A stretch of DNA of 64,000 nucleotides from Cosmopolites sordidus. Its lineage: Eukaryota > Arthropoda > Insecta > Coleoptera > Curculionidae. The stretch lies in the NCBI GenBank assembly GCA_031761425.1, contig JARFXV010000347.1, positions 186,001 through 250,000 of the forward strand, written 5' to 3'. The position numbers were made by a program, and so were the translations under genes. Below the pieces are notes generated by a model. That model was not told the DNA's origin. It did no database searches and saw nothing but the letters and a program-made list of their open reading frames with translations. This document shows, piece by piece, positions 35,161-45,725 of the stretch (position 1 is its first letter; every line of letters starts with the position of its first letter).

Positions 35161-36228
35161 ACATTCAACAGCCGAAACACGTTAAAAATAATCTCCTGGA
35201 ATGTTAATGGTATAAGGGCCAGGAGGCAAGACATAGAAGAACTAATTGCAGAAAGGCACCCCGACATAATAGCCCTGCAAGAAACAAAAATTAAAATGCA
35301 AAGCAGGCTGGCATTTGCCAACTACAGTCTATGCAGGCATGATAGACATACAAACAACGGAGGCGGCGTGGCACTCCTAGTTAAAAATTCCATAGAACAC
35401 CACCTTTTGGGGATAGAGGACATGGAACTGGAAGCAATAACCATAGAAGTTAAAACTGACATAGGACCAGTTAAAATCACATCGGCCTATAATCCGCCAA
35501 CGCAGCTGTTGTTCAAAGACGAGATCACTGATTTGCTCAACGGTCAAGAACCAAAGATCGTAATAGGCGATTTAAACAGTAAATCACCGGAATGGAATAG
35601 CAGGACTAGCAACTACAATGGTATAAGATTACAGCAATTCATAGAAAAACTAGGAGCTGCAATACTGGGACCGGAAATTCCCACATACATTCCCAATGGG
35701 AATGGTCTCCCTGATGTCTTGGATATAGCAGTTATCAGAAACATCAGGCAGGAAATACAACTCCAAACCCTGGAGGAGAGAACCTCGGATCACAATCCAA
35801 TAGAGCTTACACTGGGAACTGGAACTGACATCATAGAAGCTATTAAGAAAAAGAGAACAAAATGGGAAAAATTCGCAAAAATGGTGCGAGACAAGATCAC
35901 AATAATTCCAGCAATTAACACTAAAGAAGAGATGGAAGAAGCAACCAAAGATTTACAAAGACATATTACAGAAGCATACAAAGAAAGCACTGTGACAAGA
36001 GAAGTTCCAGCAAACAAAAGCCCATACGGCGAGACGCTGTGGGCCTTGAAGGAAATAATAAGAGCCAACAGACGACTCAGAAGAATATATAGAGAAACCA
36101 ACTCTGAAGAAAACAAAACGCAACTAAATAGATATACGCAGATGATGAAAAACGCTCTAAATGAACATCGAAATAACAGATGGAATCAAAAACTTCAGAC
36201 GCTAAACACAGGGGACCACTCTGCGTGA
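35161..36228 (+). pseudogene. Jockey-type LINE ORF2, endonuclease part
   Basis: An open frame directly after the ORF1 stop: IISWNVNGIRARRQDIEEL, PDIIALQETKIK (catalytic QET), RHDRHTNNGGGVALLVK, ITSAYNPPT, KIVIGDLNSKSPEWNS (GDLN box), SDHNPIELTLG (SDH box), then the linker to NNRWNQKLQTLNTGDHSA. A TGA at 36226-36228, where a Trp would be usual, ends the frame. All endonuclease motifs are intact up to there. Confidence 0.9.
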
Positions 36229-37471
36229 AAAATGCAAAGGAAATTAAGAAGAGAGAAAATGATTATTCCTCCACTGCACGGGGCCAATGGGATGATCTAC
36301 TCCATGCAGGATTGACAAACGTAATCAATGCGATAATGAGAACAAAACATTATCCGGAAGTGTGGAAACAAGCCGAGGTAATCATGTTCAACAAACCAGG
36401 AAAAGAAACCAAGTTTCCGCAAAACTATCGTCCTATCAGTCGACTTCCGGCATTAAGCAAGGTGGCACAAAGGATAATAGTCAAAAGACTGAACCAGGAA
36501 ACAGAAAAATTAAACATAATACCTGCAGAGCAGTTTGGCTTCAGAAAAAAACACTCAGCGGAACAGCAAGTATTGAACCTGGTTGAAACTGCCACCGAAG
36601 GGTTCCAAATTAAAGAAGCCACAGAAGTAATCCTTCTAGATATAACCAGAGCCTTCGACAGGGTCTGGCATGCAGGACTCATATACAAGATGATAAAAGC
36701 TGGCTACTCGAAGAAAATTTGCAGACTAACGTGGAGTTACCTAACAGACAGAACATTCCGAGTCAAAGTAGGAAAAAACATTTCAGGAGAAAGAAAATTG
36801 GAAGCGGGTGTCCCACAAGGATCGGTACTAGGCCCTCAATTATACATCTACACACACGACATACCAAGAAACTCAAGAACCAAGTTGTCACTGTATGCAG
36901 ACGATACAGCAGTGACAATCAGGCATAGAAGAGAAGACATCATCTGCAAAAGACTTCAAGAGCATATAAATCAAATAGCATACTGGTGCATTGACTGGAA
37001 GATCCAGATCAACAGGCAAAAGAGCCAAGCAATCCTACTGCAAAAAAGGAGATTGGTACCTAAAACCAATATAGAAATAGATGACGAAATAATACCATGA
37101 AGTCAAGAAGCAAGATACCTTGGAGTTGAATTGGATTCCAAACTCACATGGGAAAAGCACATACGAGAAGCGACCAATAAAACCAAAAATGGTTTATAAC
37201 CATAACTCATATAAACAGGCTGGCGTCAGCAGAAAACAGATACGTCAGGATGGCAGCAAATGCACCACCATACGAAAGAAATCAGAGGATACACAGCAAT
37301 CTAAACTGGGAACCCCTGCATACCTTCATGAAAAGGAAAGCAGAAAAAGTACTATTAATTGCAAGTAGGCATGAAAATGCAGAACTAAGAAGACTCATGA
37401 ATTATGATCCAAATGAACTCCTGAAGAGAACGAGATATTACAAGAGACCCAAATTCCAGGTACTCGATTAA
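36229..37471 (+). pseudogene. Jockey-type LINE ORF2, reverse transcriptase part
   Basis: ORF to 37100: RTKHYPEVWKQAEVIMFNKPG, NYRPISRLPALSKVAQRII, IPAEQFGFRKKHSAEQQVL, EVILLDITRAFDRVWHAGL (first catalytic Asp), EAGVPQGSVLGPQLYIYTHD, SLYADDTAVTIRH (YADD intact, about 36890), DWKIQINRQKSQAI. The TGA at 37098-37100 is again at a likely Trp; ARYLGVELDSKLTWEKHI follows, and the C-terminus ends RYYKRPKFQVLD with a stop at 37469. The first RT motifs are lost by a deletion near 36310. The catalytic motifs themselves are well kept, so decay is recent. Confidence 0.9.
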
Positions 37472-37884
37472 AGTAATTAAAATAGTTAAATTTCGTAGAA
37501 TACAATAACGGGATTTAAATCCCAGCAAATAACGCAAAATTTTTAATGTTATTTATTTGTGGGCAAAATTTCCTATAACAAGTAAAAGATATCGGACACA
37601 ACTTGCATAGCAAAGTAAAACAATCAAATAATACAGTTAATTTCAGGTGAGATTCCTGAGAACAGATATAGGAGTAGCAACAAGTAATCACAACACCGGT
37701 TGTGGAAATTTCTTGCTAAAAATGAGTGACCAAAGGTTTATAGGTCTAAGACCCGAAAACCGGAGGAACTTGGTGGGGTTTTAGCCGGTAAAAATCCGGC
37801 ACTACCCGGAGAACCACGCGTCCTGTATAAGCTCTCTGGGTGTCTTTTGAAGATTTCCCCATCATAAAAAAAAAATCTTTAGTT
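37472..37884 (+). mobile_element. LINE 3' UTR, poly(A) and target-site duplication
   Basis: A less AT-rich 3' UTR (GGTGGGGTTTTAGCCGGTAAAAATCCGG at 37770-37797) ends in CATC-ATA10 at 37861-37876. TCTTTAGT at 37877-37884 repeats 33890-33897. The LINE therefore spans 33898-37876 (3979 bp). The dispersed repeat resumes to about 37945. Confidence 0.8.
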
Positions 37885-37945
37885 GACTTCGACTGATGAC
37901 GGTTGAAGGCCTGAAACCGGTCTCGGAAGATGCTAGTTGGCGTTT

Positions 37946-38560
37946 GATTGCAGATGGATTGATAATTTTTACTTGGAGCACGGGGAAAATTTGTTCCTTG
38001 GTTTTTGAATACTGTGAATTTTTGCTTAATTTTATTTTTCAGGTACTCAAAATAATTTTAATTTACCATAAAAATCAGAATATATGGCCGATTGAATTTT
38101 ATTCCTTGACAAATTAATGGGGAACTTCATTATCACGAGATATTCTAAGGTTTTCGCAACGAGACCTCTGTTATGTCCAGTCACTAAGACAACTAACAAT
38201 CAGAAATAATGGCTCTAAATCAAGAAAACTGTAGAATCTATACAGTTTTCCCCAATGGAAAAAAATTGTATGAATCAAAAATACTCAGTTTCTAATCCTA
38301 CATTTAAAAAAAAGTTGTACAATATTTGTCTTTTCTCGATTGGTCAATCGATTATTGTATAAATGGAACAATAATTAAAATATTGTTGAAATCATCTAAC
38401 TCAAACAAAAACATTAGAATGATCACATAGATGATGATATTACTTCAACAGGACAGTATAAAACAGGATATTAATAAGGCCTGAAGACAAGCTCCTCTGT
38501 TCAATTTTTGCTCCATGTTACAACTCTTAATCTGTAGAACTCTACGTCATATTATACTTT
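37946..38560. other. Unassigned AT-rich stretch
   Basis: No gene, repeat family or signal recognised. Confidence 0.5.
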
Positions 38561-38564
38561 TTTT

Positions 38565-38760
38565 AATCAAAAAAGGGCAAGAACGCTATCTAAACAAAAA
38601 ACAAAATTTGTGCCGTTTTCGGAGAAGGTTCTGTTGGAGAGATCAAAGTGCAATAACGGTTCGGTGGGTTCAGGGACGGAGATTTTAACCTGAAAGACTC
38701 GAATTGTTGACACAGTCTTTCAAGCAGTGATATCTAGTTATTAATCTAGGTTAATCAAAG
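38565..38760 (+). pseudogene. mariner transposase, N-terminal fragment
   Basis: KNKICAVFGEGSVGEI, then RFGGFRDGDFNLKDS matches the mariner N-terminus (CxVYGExxVxxxxxQxWFxKFRxGDFxLxD). It is followed by degraded sequence. Same subfamily as 46885-47320. Confidence 0.7.
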
Positions 38761-39535
38761 GGGTAGTAGCATGAGCTTTTTTAAATACATAAAAAATGTG
38801 CTGCCAATGTTAAGATGATTAACAAACAGTGAATCTGGCGGAGTTAATATGTTTGGGATGTTTTCATATGAAATATTGTTAAATCAGGTATTTAAAATGT
38901 TTCTATATCTGGCGGTAAACAAGGTTCTTTAAATAGGAAAAAAGTTTCAATAGGTATCTGTAATTTTCAACTTACTTTTATAAGTACAGCGCATAGATGG
39001 CAACCAAAACATTGTTTTCGTTACGTATATGCTTTCCCATATATCTTATTCTTCTTTTTAATGTAGTGCTGCAGCCCGTTAGTAAGCCTTTGCCTCCTTC
39101 AAAATTCACATCCATCCGGATTGATCTCCAGCATCCTCTTACATGTGATTGTTGTTATCCATTATTCGTCCCACTATAATTCTCCTATCCCAGTATGATT
39201 CACAGAATCAAACATTCTTTTGAATACTGTTCTTCAGTGGAGGATGGTATATAAGACCTGCAGACCCCCAAAAATTAAAAGATAAGCCTTAAACCTAAAA
39301 TAATTAAATGTTTTTGTTTTTTAAATTATTTGTCATAATCGTTATTATAACTAAAAAAAAAAATCTCGATTCAAATGGAACGAACAGCAGCAACCGCCCG
39401 ACCGACTACATTGAAGATGGAATAGTAAGGTATAGTTGCTCAGCGTAGTAAACAATCTTTTTTCCGCGCACTTGCCATAAAAACTTCTGGCTTCTCCTCT
39501 CACGTCGCGACACCTCTCACAATGATTTTAATAGC
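38761..39535. other. Unassigned stretch
   Basis: No supported gene. A 60-codon frame at 38997-39179 begins MATKTLFSL and is hydrophobic, but it resembles the exon-1 family only in its first codons (see rejected items). Confidence 0.4.
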
Positions 39536-39615
39536 TTTCAATTCTTCTATTGGAACCTTCGGTGTGAAACACTAAACTCAAAGAGATTTACCACTAAACA
39601 CCAAATCAATTTTTC

Positions 39616-39672
39616 TTAAGTTTTCAACGCAAGTTTCCCTAGCCATTTTAGCATCATCATATGATTTAATCT
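39616..39672 (-). ncRNA. Degenerate hammerhead motif (PLE)
   Basis: The minus strand reads ATTAAATCAT, ATGATGA (core C lost), T, GCTAAA-ATG-GCTAGG, GAAA, CTTGCG, TT, GAAAACTT. The outline is retained but stem II and the core are damaged. Predicted inactive. Confidence 0.5.
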
Positions 39673-40144
39673 AATTCTAAAACTAAACTATGTTCTCTTT
39701 ATATGATAACCCTAATTACTAACCTACCACCTAGGAAACGAAAAGAAAAAGAAAAAAAGCGAACAACGAACCGTGAAGTTTACTAAGCCTTACGTTAATA
39801 TTTGAAAAGTTAACTAAAAGGAATAGGTCCTTTATCCTGGTTCATAATTTTCTTACATTTTTCTATTTGAATGTTTTCATATGCATCCAAATAACAATAG
39901 GGCTTTGCATGCATATGAAAGCATTCAAATAGAAAAATGCAAGAAAATCATAAACCGAGATAAAGGATCTATTCTTTTCAGTCAACTTTTTCAATTATTA
40001 ATGTAAGGCGCAGTAAACTTCACGGTTCGTTTTATTTTCCTTTTTTTTTTGCACGCTTCATTAGGTAGGTAGTACGTTTCCTAGGTAGTGGGTTAGTAAT
40101 TGGGGTAATCTTATAAACAGAACATAGTGTAGTTTTAGAATTAG

Positions 40145-40204
40145 ATGAAATAATTTCCTGAGTATGCTAACGTAGTTAGCGAAACATGCGTCGAGAACTT
40201 TATA
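40145..40204 (+). ncRNA. Degenerate hammerhead motif (PLE)
   Basis: GAAATAATTTC, core CTGAGTA (40158-40164), T, GCTAAC-GTA-GTTAGC (perfect stem II), GAAA, CATGCG, TC, GAGAACTTTA. Only the first core strand is altered relative to the consensus. Confidence 0.6.
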
Positions 40205-40245
40205 AAAATTGATTTAGTGTTTAGTGGTAAATCTCTTTGTGTTTT

Positions 40246-40990
40246 ATGGCGTTCTTTTAACGGGAATATATTCTGCTTTTTGTGCAGTCTCTGATAAGTA
40301 TTCGATGTTAGTTGCCTTGCATTTGGATTTTTACAAGTGGTTTACGTTTTCTGTTTACGAAGCTCTGAAATTATCGCGTACTGTTTTTTTTTCTTTAATA
40401 TTCATATTGGAAATGGATATTATCGATAATTTATTAAATGATAAAAGATTTATAAACTACATCTACAAACAAAAAATTAAATTAAAGGAAGACGTATGTG
40501 GATGTAATAAAAATGCTCTCTTTTGTTTTCCTAGATATAAATCCCCTATTTTTTTTTAAATTCACCACACATGTAGATGTACTGACATAACTAGTTCAAA
40601 GAAGAGTTTCCCATGATGCGCAAAGTCGATGGAATTTTAACATACGCACTGTTAATATAGTTTTTCAACATAGAGAATCGTTAGTCAAATGTATGGAGAA
40701 TATAGAAGACTCTTTTAATAATCAAACTATGTAATACCGCGTCCTCTATCACAAGAATGCTCATAGATGAAAATTTTATTTTCTGCCTTACCTTTTTCCT
40801 TCGTGTCATGCCCCATATAGATGTTCTTTTTAACGAGCTACAAAAATACAAACAGATCCTATAGAAATAAACACAAAGATTGAGATATTTGAACAGAATG
40901 TGATGTCAATAAGAAACGCAATACCTAAAGTCGTTAACCAAGCTTCTTCATTATGAATTTTTAATGAAAGACTGTTTTGTCTATATTTTA
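40246..40990. other. Unassigned stretch
   Basis: A 111-codon frame at 40224-40559 has no recognisable domain and begins inside the PLE repeat. Nothing else is seen. Confidence 0.35.
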
Positions 40991-40994
40991 TTAT

Positions 40995-41440
40995 TAATAT
41001 TTGACGCGTTTCGCTAACACTGTAGCTTGTTCAGAATTGGCCATATTCGATGTTAAAATAGATATAAATACAAAAAGTTTCTGCAATAAAAATATAGATT
41101 TTTTCAGAAATCCACACAGATGTTATTTATTGTCTGTACAAATTCAGTAAAGGGGATTTGTTCAGTTCTATTTGGTCATTTAGAAGAGTTTTCGTATCTT
41201 TGAGGTGGTTTTTTTCTAAACTCTATAGATCGTTTACTTTTTTGCCTTTATCATATACATGTAATATTTTAAATTCACTATTAAAAAAATGGTTCTCATT
41301 TAACAAATATGAGGCATAGTTCGAATTATATTTATGACCGATAAAGCTTCTTTCGTGTTCTTTAATTCTTTTCTTGAAAGATCTGCCTGTTTGTCATATA
41401 TAAGTTTGGACATATAATGACAATCTAACGAATTTCCATC
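40995..41440 (-). mobile_element. Second Penelope-like family: GIY-YIG domain and terminal repeat
   Basis: Minus strand from about 41430: LSLYVQTYI (YVCQTxI-type GIY-YIG context), TGRSFKKRIKEHERSFIGHKYNSNYASYLLNENHFF, EFKILHVYDKGKKVNDL, then a tail. The 3' end holds a hammerhead-like motif at 40998-41040. The sequence differs from the PLE at 15260, 19560, 39540 and 57660, so this is another family. Confidence 0.7.
40998..41040 (-). ncRNA. Hammerhead-like motif of the second PLE family
   Basis: The minus strand reads AATT, CTGAACA, A, GCTAC-AGT-GTTAGC, GAAA, CGCG, TC, AAATATT. Stem II, GAAA and the short stem III with TC are present. The first core strand differs from CTGATGA at two positions, and stem I is weak. 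Confidence 0.45.
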
Positions 41441-41449
41441 AAGTAGAAG

Positions 41450-41990
41450 CCAACACAATCCAAAAATTCTTCATTATGCACTGAGCGCTTGCCTACTAAA
41501 AGAATTCGTAGAAATTACAGTAAATTTAATCATCGTATTGCGGCTATAGAAATCAGCGATGTAATTTTAAACTGTGTGAAAGATCAACATGTTCTGCTTA
41601 TCCAGACATAGATAAAGAACGTCTGAAAACTGAATTATCAGTAGTTTATTCCACGGAAGACTGTAGATCTTTAAAAGGAGAAGTAGCGATTTTTTTTTAA
41701 TTTTTAATAGAAAATAATTTATTAAGGCCATTTCAAGAAACCAAAAGAATAATAAAACAATTCCAGTGACGACTGCGGAGGCTGAAAGATTATTTTCTAC
41801 TTTAAAACGACTTTTTTTACATATTTCTATGATTGTAGATCGTCTAGTAGCTCTATCAATGCTATCAATTAAAAAGGAAATGATTCGTAAAATTATAAAT
41901 TTCAATGAGAAGGGTATAGATGAATTTGCTTCCAAAAAGGACAGAAGAATCAACAACACCTATATGTGTAATAGTGTAAAGTGTAAATAA
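41450..41990 (+). pseudogene. hAT-type transposase, C-terminal fragment
   Basis: Plus strand: RRNYSKFNHRIAAIEISDVILNCVKDQ, YPDIDKERLKTELSVVYS, then after a frame change TTAEAERLFSTLKR, DRLVALSMLSIKKEMIRKI and EFASKKDRRIN. AERLFSTLKR is the hAT dimerisation domain signature (xxxxERxFSxLkr). It is close to the TTF/zinc-finger hAT proteins of animals. Broken. Confidence 0.8.
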
Positions 41991-42955
41991 TTCATAAGTT
42001 CAGACTTTTTATAGAGATTTATTTCGTGACATTTAATTGTAGTGTTTTTTTTTACTTGCTTACTAAATCTGGAAAGTTTATATATCTTATTTTCAATTTT
42101 GGTTTGTTAAATGTATTTTATAAATCGTCTGCTGCTATGCAGAACCTCCATATTTCTAATTCACGAACCGCCAAATACTACATTGCTGTTCTATCACATA
42201 CTACAAATACCTCTAAGGTTTTTTTTTTATAATAATCTATATTTAACAGCCGATTACATCTTAATGACCAAATGAGTCCATCTGTATATCTAAAGCCTAT
42301 TTATTGAAGAAAGGAACTAAACCCAAACATATGCACGCATATTGTACTTGATCGTTACAGGACCGCACTAAGAACTGTCCTCTTTTTGGACGAGGTATAG
42401 CTAATATCGACAACTTTATCAGCTATGTCCGTATCAGACATTTTATGGAAAAAATACAATTATTAATAAATCGAATGCAACTCAATAAATGAAAAAAAAC
42501 TCACGGCAGTGTATGAGTTACTGCCGCCAACCCTGTGTTTCTGTCGAACGGCAACCTGTCGATCATCTGGGTTTTCATTGGTGGTGTAAATCGACTCGAT
42601 CGATACCCTCCAATAGCAAGGGCGCTTAACGTTTCTGGCTAAAATATGACCTGCTGATCACGCGTTGGTCATTGTTTTTGTCGACTGTCTTTCTTCGGTA
42701 AATAGACTTTATATATGTTTCACTAATAACTTTCTTCAATGTTATGTTAATCAGGACTGGTGCGGATTAATCCCCATGTCGTAAATCTTTTCCGATCTCA
42801 TATCCTACTGTGGTGTGTTGTTGGATTTTTAGGACTGCCTTAGAGTTAAACATCGTCATCAAGGTTAATTAATAAACTTAGCTGGTATTCATATTTCCTC
42901 CCTTTCTAGTATAGTGCTCTATGTACATGATGGAACGCAAGTCTGAAGTCTGTGA
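41991..42955. other. Unassigned stretch
   Basis: Mixed composition, somewhat less AT-rich at 42500-42680. No coding signal. 42740-42860 may belong to the LINE that follows. Confidence 0.4.
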
Positions 42956-42959
42956 ATAT

Positions 42960-43560
42960 CTGAAATAAAGAAGTATCAAATTATGTTGTTTTCTCCATTA
43001 TTTGGAGACTATGAACAGCTGATCTATTATAGAGCATCCCTGTCTAAACCCTGCTTAATATTCGCCCATTTTTTTCTTCGATATATGGCAATATCATCTG
43101 CCTTACTACATTTGTTAAAACTTTATAATTTGTGCAAAGCAACCATATGCCACAATAGTTCTCGCATTTTAATTTCTCTTTTTTCTGATGTATCGTGCAT
43201 ATTATTACCTGTTATCAGGTTATCAACAACTCTTCAGGCATCTGCTCATTATTTCAGATGTTGACTATTAACTGATGAATAGCTTGAATTCATTATTTGC
43301 CTCTAATCTTCAGTAGTTCTGAAATTGTGTTGTCTATCAGGGAGCTTTATGACTTTTGAGCTTCATTAGACTTTTCTCCACATCTTGCAACGTTGATGTT
43401 TCTACCAGTGGCTAGGCATGCTTTTATAAAGTGGGGCCGACCATTTTGATATTCTCTCGTGGTTCCGATTAACAATATTTCAAAATATGTCTTCCATCGC
43501 TCTAGCATGCTCTTTAAGTTTTTTACTGTCTTAATGTTCTGGTAAAATTTTCTTCCTGGG
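42960..43560 (-). pseudogene. Non-LTR reverse transcriptase fragment
   Basis: Minus strand: DVEKSLMKLKSHKAP (about 43390), IIQAIHQLIVN-like, MPEELL, VIICTIHQKKREIKMRE, then YRRKKWANIKQGLDRDAL and EKNNI. The order matches the RT fingers of an RTE/CR1-like element (EKxxxxLKxxKAPGxD; IxPIxKKGDKxxCxNYRG; GExQxGFRxGRS), heavily decayed. Confidence 0.7.
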
Positions 43561-43576
43561 AAAAAATAAAATTAAT

Positions 43577-43856
43577 TTTGGCGCTGATTGAAGCAGATCT
43601 CCGCACATGTATGTAAATCTAATATATCTATTGATATATGAATCATATTGTTGTTGCTGACACTCACATGTAAATGTACTTTGTCTCCGTCGGTAAATTT
43701 AATTTCTTTGTTTCCTATTATGCGGAGATATATCTTTTGTGATCTGCGTACATCTAGATTGATCTTCATACACCTCATTTGATCTCAAAAAAAAAATTAT
43801 CGACGGAGATTTACGAAGATCAATGCTGATCAAAGTAGATGTAACTGCGCCAAAAA
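43577..43856. mobile_element. Probable MITE with inverted ends
   Basis: The left end TTTTGGCGCTGATTGAAGCAGATCTCCG matches in outline the complement of the right end (TTTTTTGGCGCAGTTACATCTACTTTGATCAGC). The length is about 280 bp with no ORF. It separates two pieces of minus-strand LINE sequence (42960-43560 and 43870-44110). The transposon superfamily is not identified. Confidence 0.45.
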
Positions 43857-43869
43857 ATACATTATCGTA

Positions 43870-44110
43870 TGCTCTTGTATTTCCTCTGCGTTTTCAGTAG
43901 CATATGTCTCAAGTTGAACATGTATGTACCCGTTCGCATGCATGTTCTCCAGCCTCCCTTCTAAGTCTTTTAATTCTTCTCTTTTTGCTCTTGTGGGTTT
44001 TTATATGTACTTTAGTTAGACAGAGTTTCTATTCTCTACCGCATCTTTTATTTTTCCTTCCATTCCAGACTCCAATTGTCTCTACTATAACTTTTTTTAT
44101 TACATAATTT
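43870..44110 (-). pseudogene. Probable LINE linker region between endonuclease and RT
   Basis: The minus strand is Lys/Arg-rich with a Trp (VETIGVWNGRKNKRCGR, KTHKSKKRRIKRLRREAGEHA), like the linker of non-LTR polyproteins. It is probably the upstream continuation of 42960-43560, split by the MITE-like segment. Tentative. Confidence 0.4.
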
Positions 44111-44880
44111 ATTGCTGCTACGCTCGTATTTTTTATAGCACTTTCATCTGTTTAACTGTGCGCTTAATGTCACATTTATTGGCTTGGTTCCTGTTTCTTT
44201 GTTGTTGATACGATTCCTTTATCATATTATTATTTCCCATAAATAATCTGTCTTTAATCTATGTTCAACGTGGGGTGATTTTTGCAAACCATCAATATAA
44301 TGTCCAAAATATTGAATTCAGAACATTATAAATCTAGTTATTATGTCCGTATGCTACTACTTCCATTTCTAGAAACACAGTTGATATTTTAAAAGCATAT
44401 CTATGTTGTAAATTTAAAAAATATGGTAAATTTCAATGGGTACAAAATTCTAATTTAGAAATATTACAAAAAGTGATAAAAAAATCTAATAATTTTCATG
44501 GTCAAAATATTATTTAAAAATATTAATCTTATCTTGATAAAAAAAACAAAATATTTTTGAAGTGTTTTTATTTTTTGCAATTGTGGAGAAATTTCTACAA
44601 GTGGTATGTGTATAATTGTTATTTGTTATATGTAACATGGAATGGGTTATCAATTTTTTATATATCATTCTTTTGATATATATAATTGGATTATTATTAA
44701 CAATATTTTAATGCAAAAGATAATTAACTAGATATATATTCAGACATGATATCATTCATTCCAGAACATCTGGCATAGAATGACATTGATGAAACACTTC
44801 ATTTGTTTGTACCTCTTTTTATCTATTTTATTAAATCTTCTGATACAAGGATGTAAATTTTCATTTGTGAAGTATTTTTG
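44111..44880. other. Unassigned AT-rich stretch
   Basis: No gene or repeat recognised. Confidence 0.5.
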
Positions 44881-44882
44881 CA

Positions 44883-45330
44883 AATATCTCGAGAGCCGTT
44901 GGAGATATCGAGTTGTTGTTTTCACCATTCGATTTGACGTCTTTTTCTGCACCATTTGGCAATTTAGACAAATCCGACTTCGGAAAGGTGTTATGGGAGT
45001 TCTGGTAGAAACATCACCGTTGCAGGAGCTAAATAATAGTACTCCGACTTAAGCAGAATCCAAATATGGTAATTTTCACCAATCGATTCGATGTCTTTCT
45101 ATGATCTATTAGACAAATCCGACGTCTTCTGTTTTTTTTTACAAACTTATAATTTTTTGATCCAAATAAATAGCATTGGATCACGAAATTGCCAATTTTT
45201 TTTATATATTGTGCTTTGAAGTTAATTAATTCTGAATATCTCGAAAACCATTAGACATCTCCTGTTGCGGTTTTCACCACTCAATTCAACATAGTTACTG
45301 TACGATTTCTTGATTTACATGATATTTGAA
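44883..45330. repeat. Three diverged local repeats
   Basis: A motif of the type AATATCTCGA.A.CC.TT.GA.AT then TTTTCACCA.TCGATT..A occurs at about 44883, 45065 (partial) and 45236, with GACAAATCCGAC at 44965 and 45112. The spacing is irregular (about 154 and 198 bp). Remnant of a tandem duplication. Confidence 0.45.
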
Positions 45331-45720
45331 TAGCATTTATAACATTTTGAGTTGTATATTTCAGACTTGGATGGTAATGGGACCAAGGGAATACAAATTT
45401 AATTGTTTACTTCCTACCCTTTTGCTTTACTGTATAGAGTATGGACAATGAAACGATTCTTTTGATGGTACATTAATACATTAAGAAGCGTCTTCTGAAA
45501 AAAATGTGCTCTCCAACTCTATATACTCCAAATTCGACCACGAAATGTTGACGATATTTTGTGATCTTTGGACGGTAACCGTGCTATTAGCTTTATCTCA
45601 AAATAAATGAATCCTTTATACAATATACCACACGGAATACTAATATCGATATGTCAATAATTCTATAATCTCTGCAGTAATTTCTTAATTTATCTATGGT
45701 TGTTTGTTTACCTGTTCATT
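45331..45720. other. Unassigned stretch
   Basis: Nothing recognised. Confidence 0.5.
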
Positions 45721-45725
45721 TACAC

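Larger units (their letters stand above)
39540..40245. mobile_element. Penelope-like element: inverted 3' ends forming a 700-bp palindrome
   Basis: The left half is the PLE 3' region in minus orientation (GGAACCTTCGGTGTGAAACACTAAACTC at 39553-39580, hammerhead remnant, CTAATTCTAAAACTAAACTA, ACCTAGGAAACG). From about 39890 the same sequence runs in plus orientation (ATAGGGCTTTGCATGCATATGAAAGCATTC, TAGGTAGGTAGTACG, TTTTAGAATTAGAT, hammerhead remnant 40145-40204) to TTTAGTGGTAAATCTCTTTG. No RT or intact GIY-YIG coding. Non-autonomous or truncated. Confidence 0.75.

Noticed and set aside
38997..39179. 60-codon frame starting MATKTLFSL, a possible fourth signal-peptide exon of the secreted family
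   Set aside because: Identity with the family is limited to the first few codons. There is no matching promoter block and no donor after 18 codons.
40224..40559. 111-codon hydrophobic ORF as a host gene
   Set aside because: It starts inside the PLE terminal repeat, has no recognisable domain and no homologue in the window.
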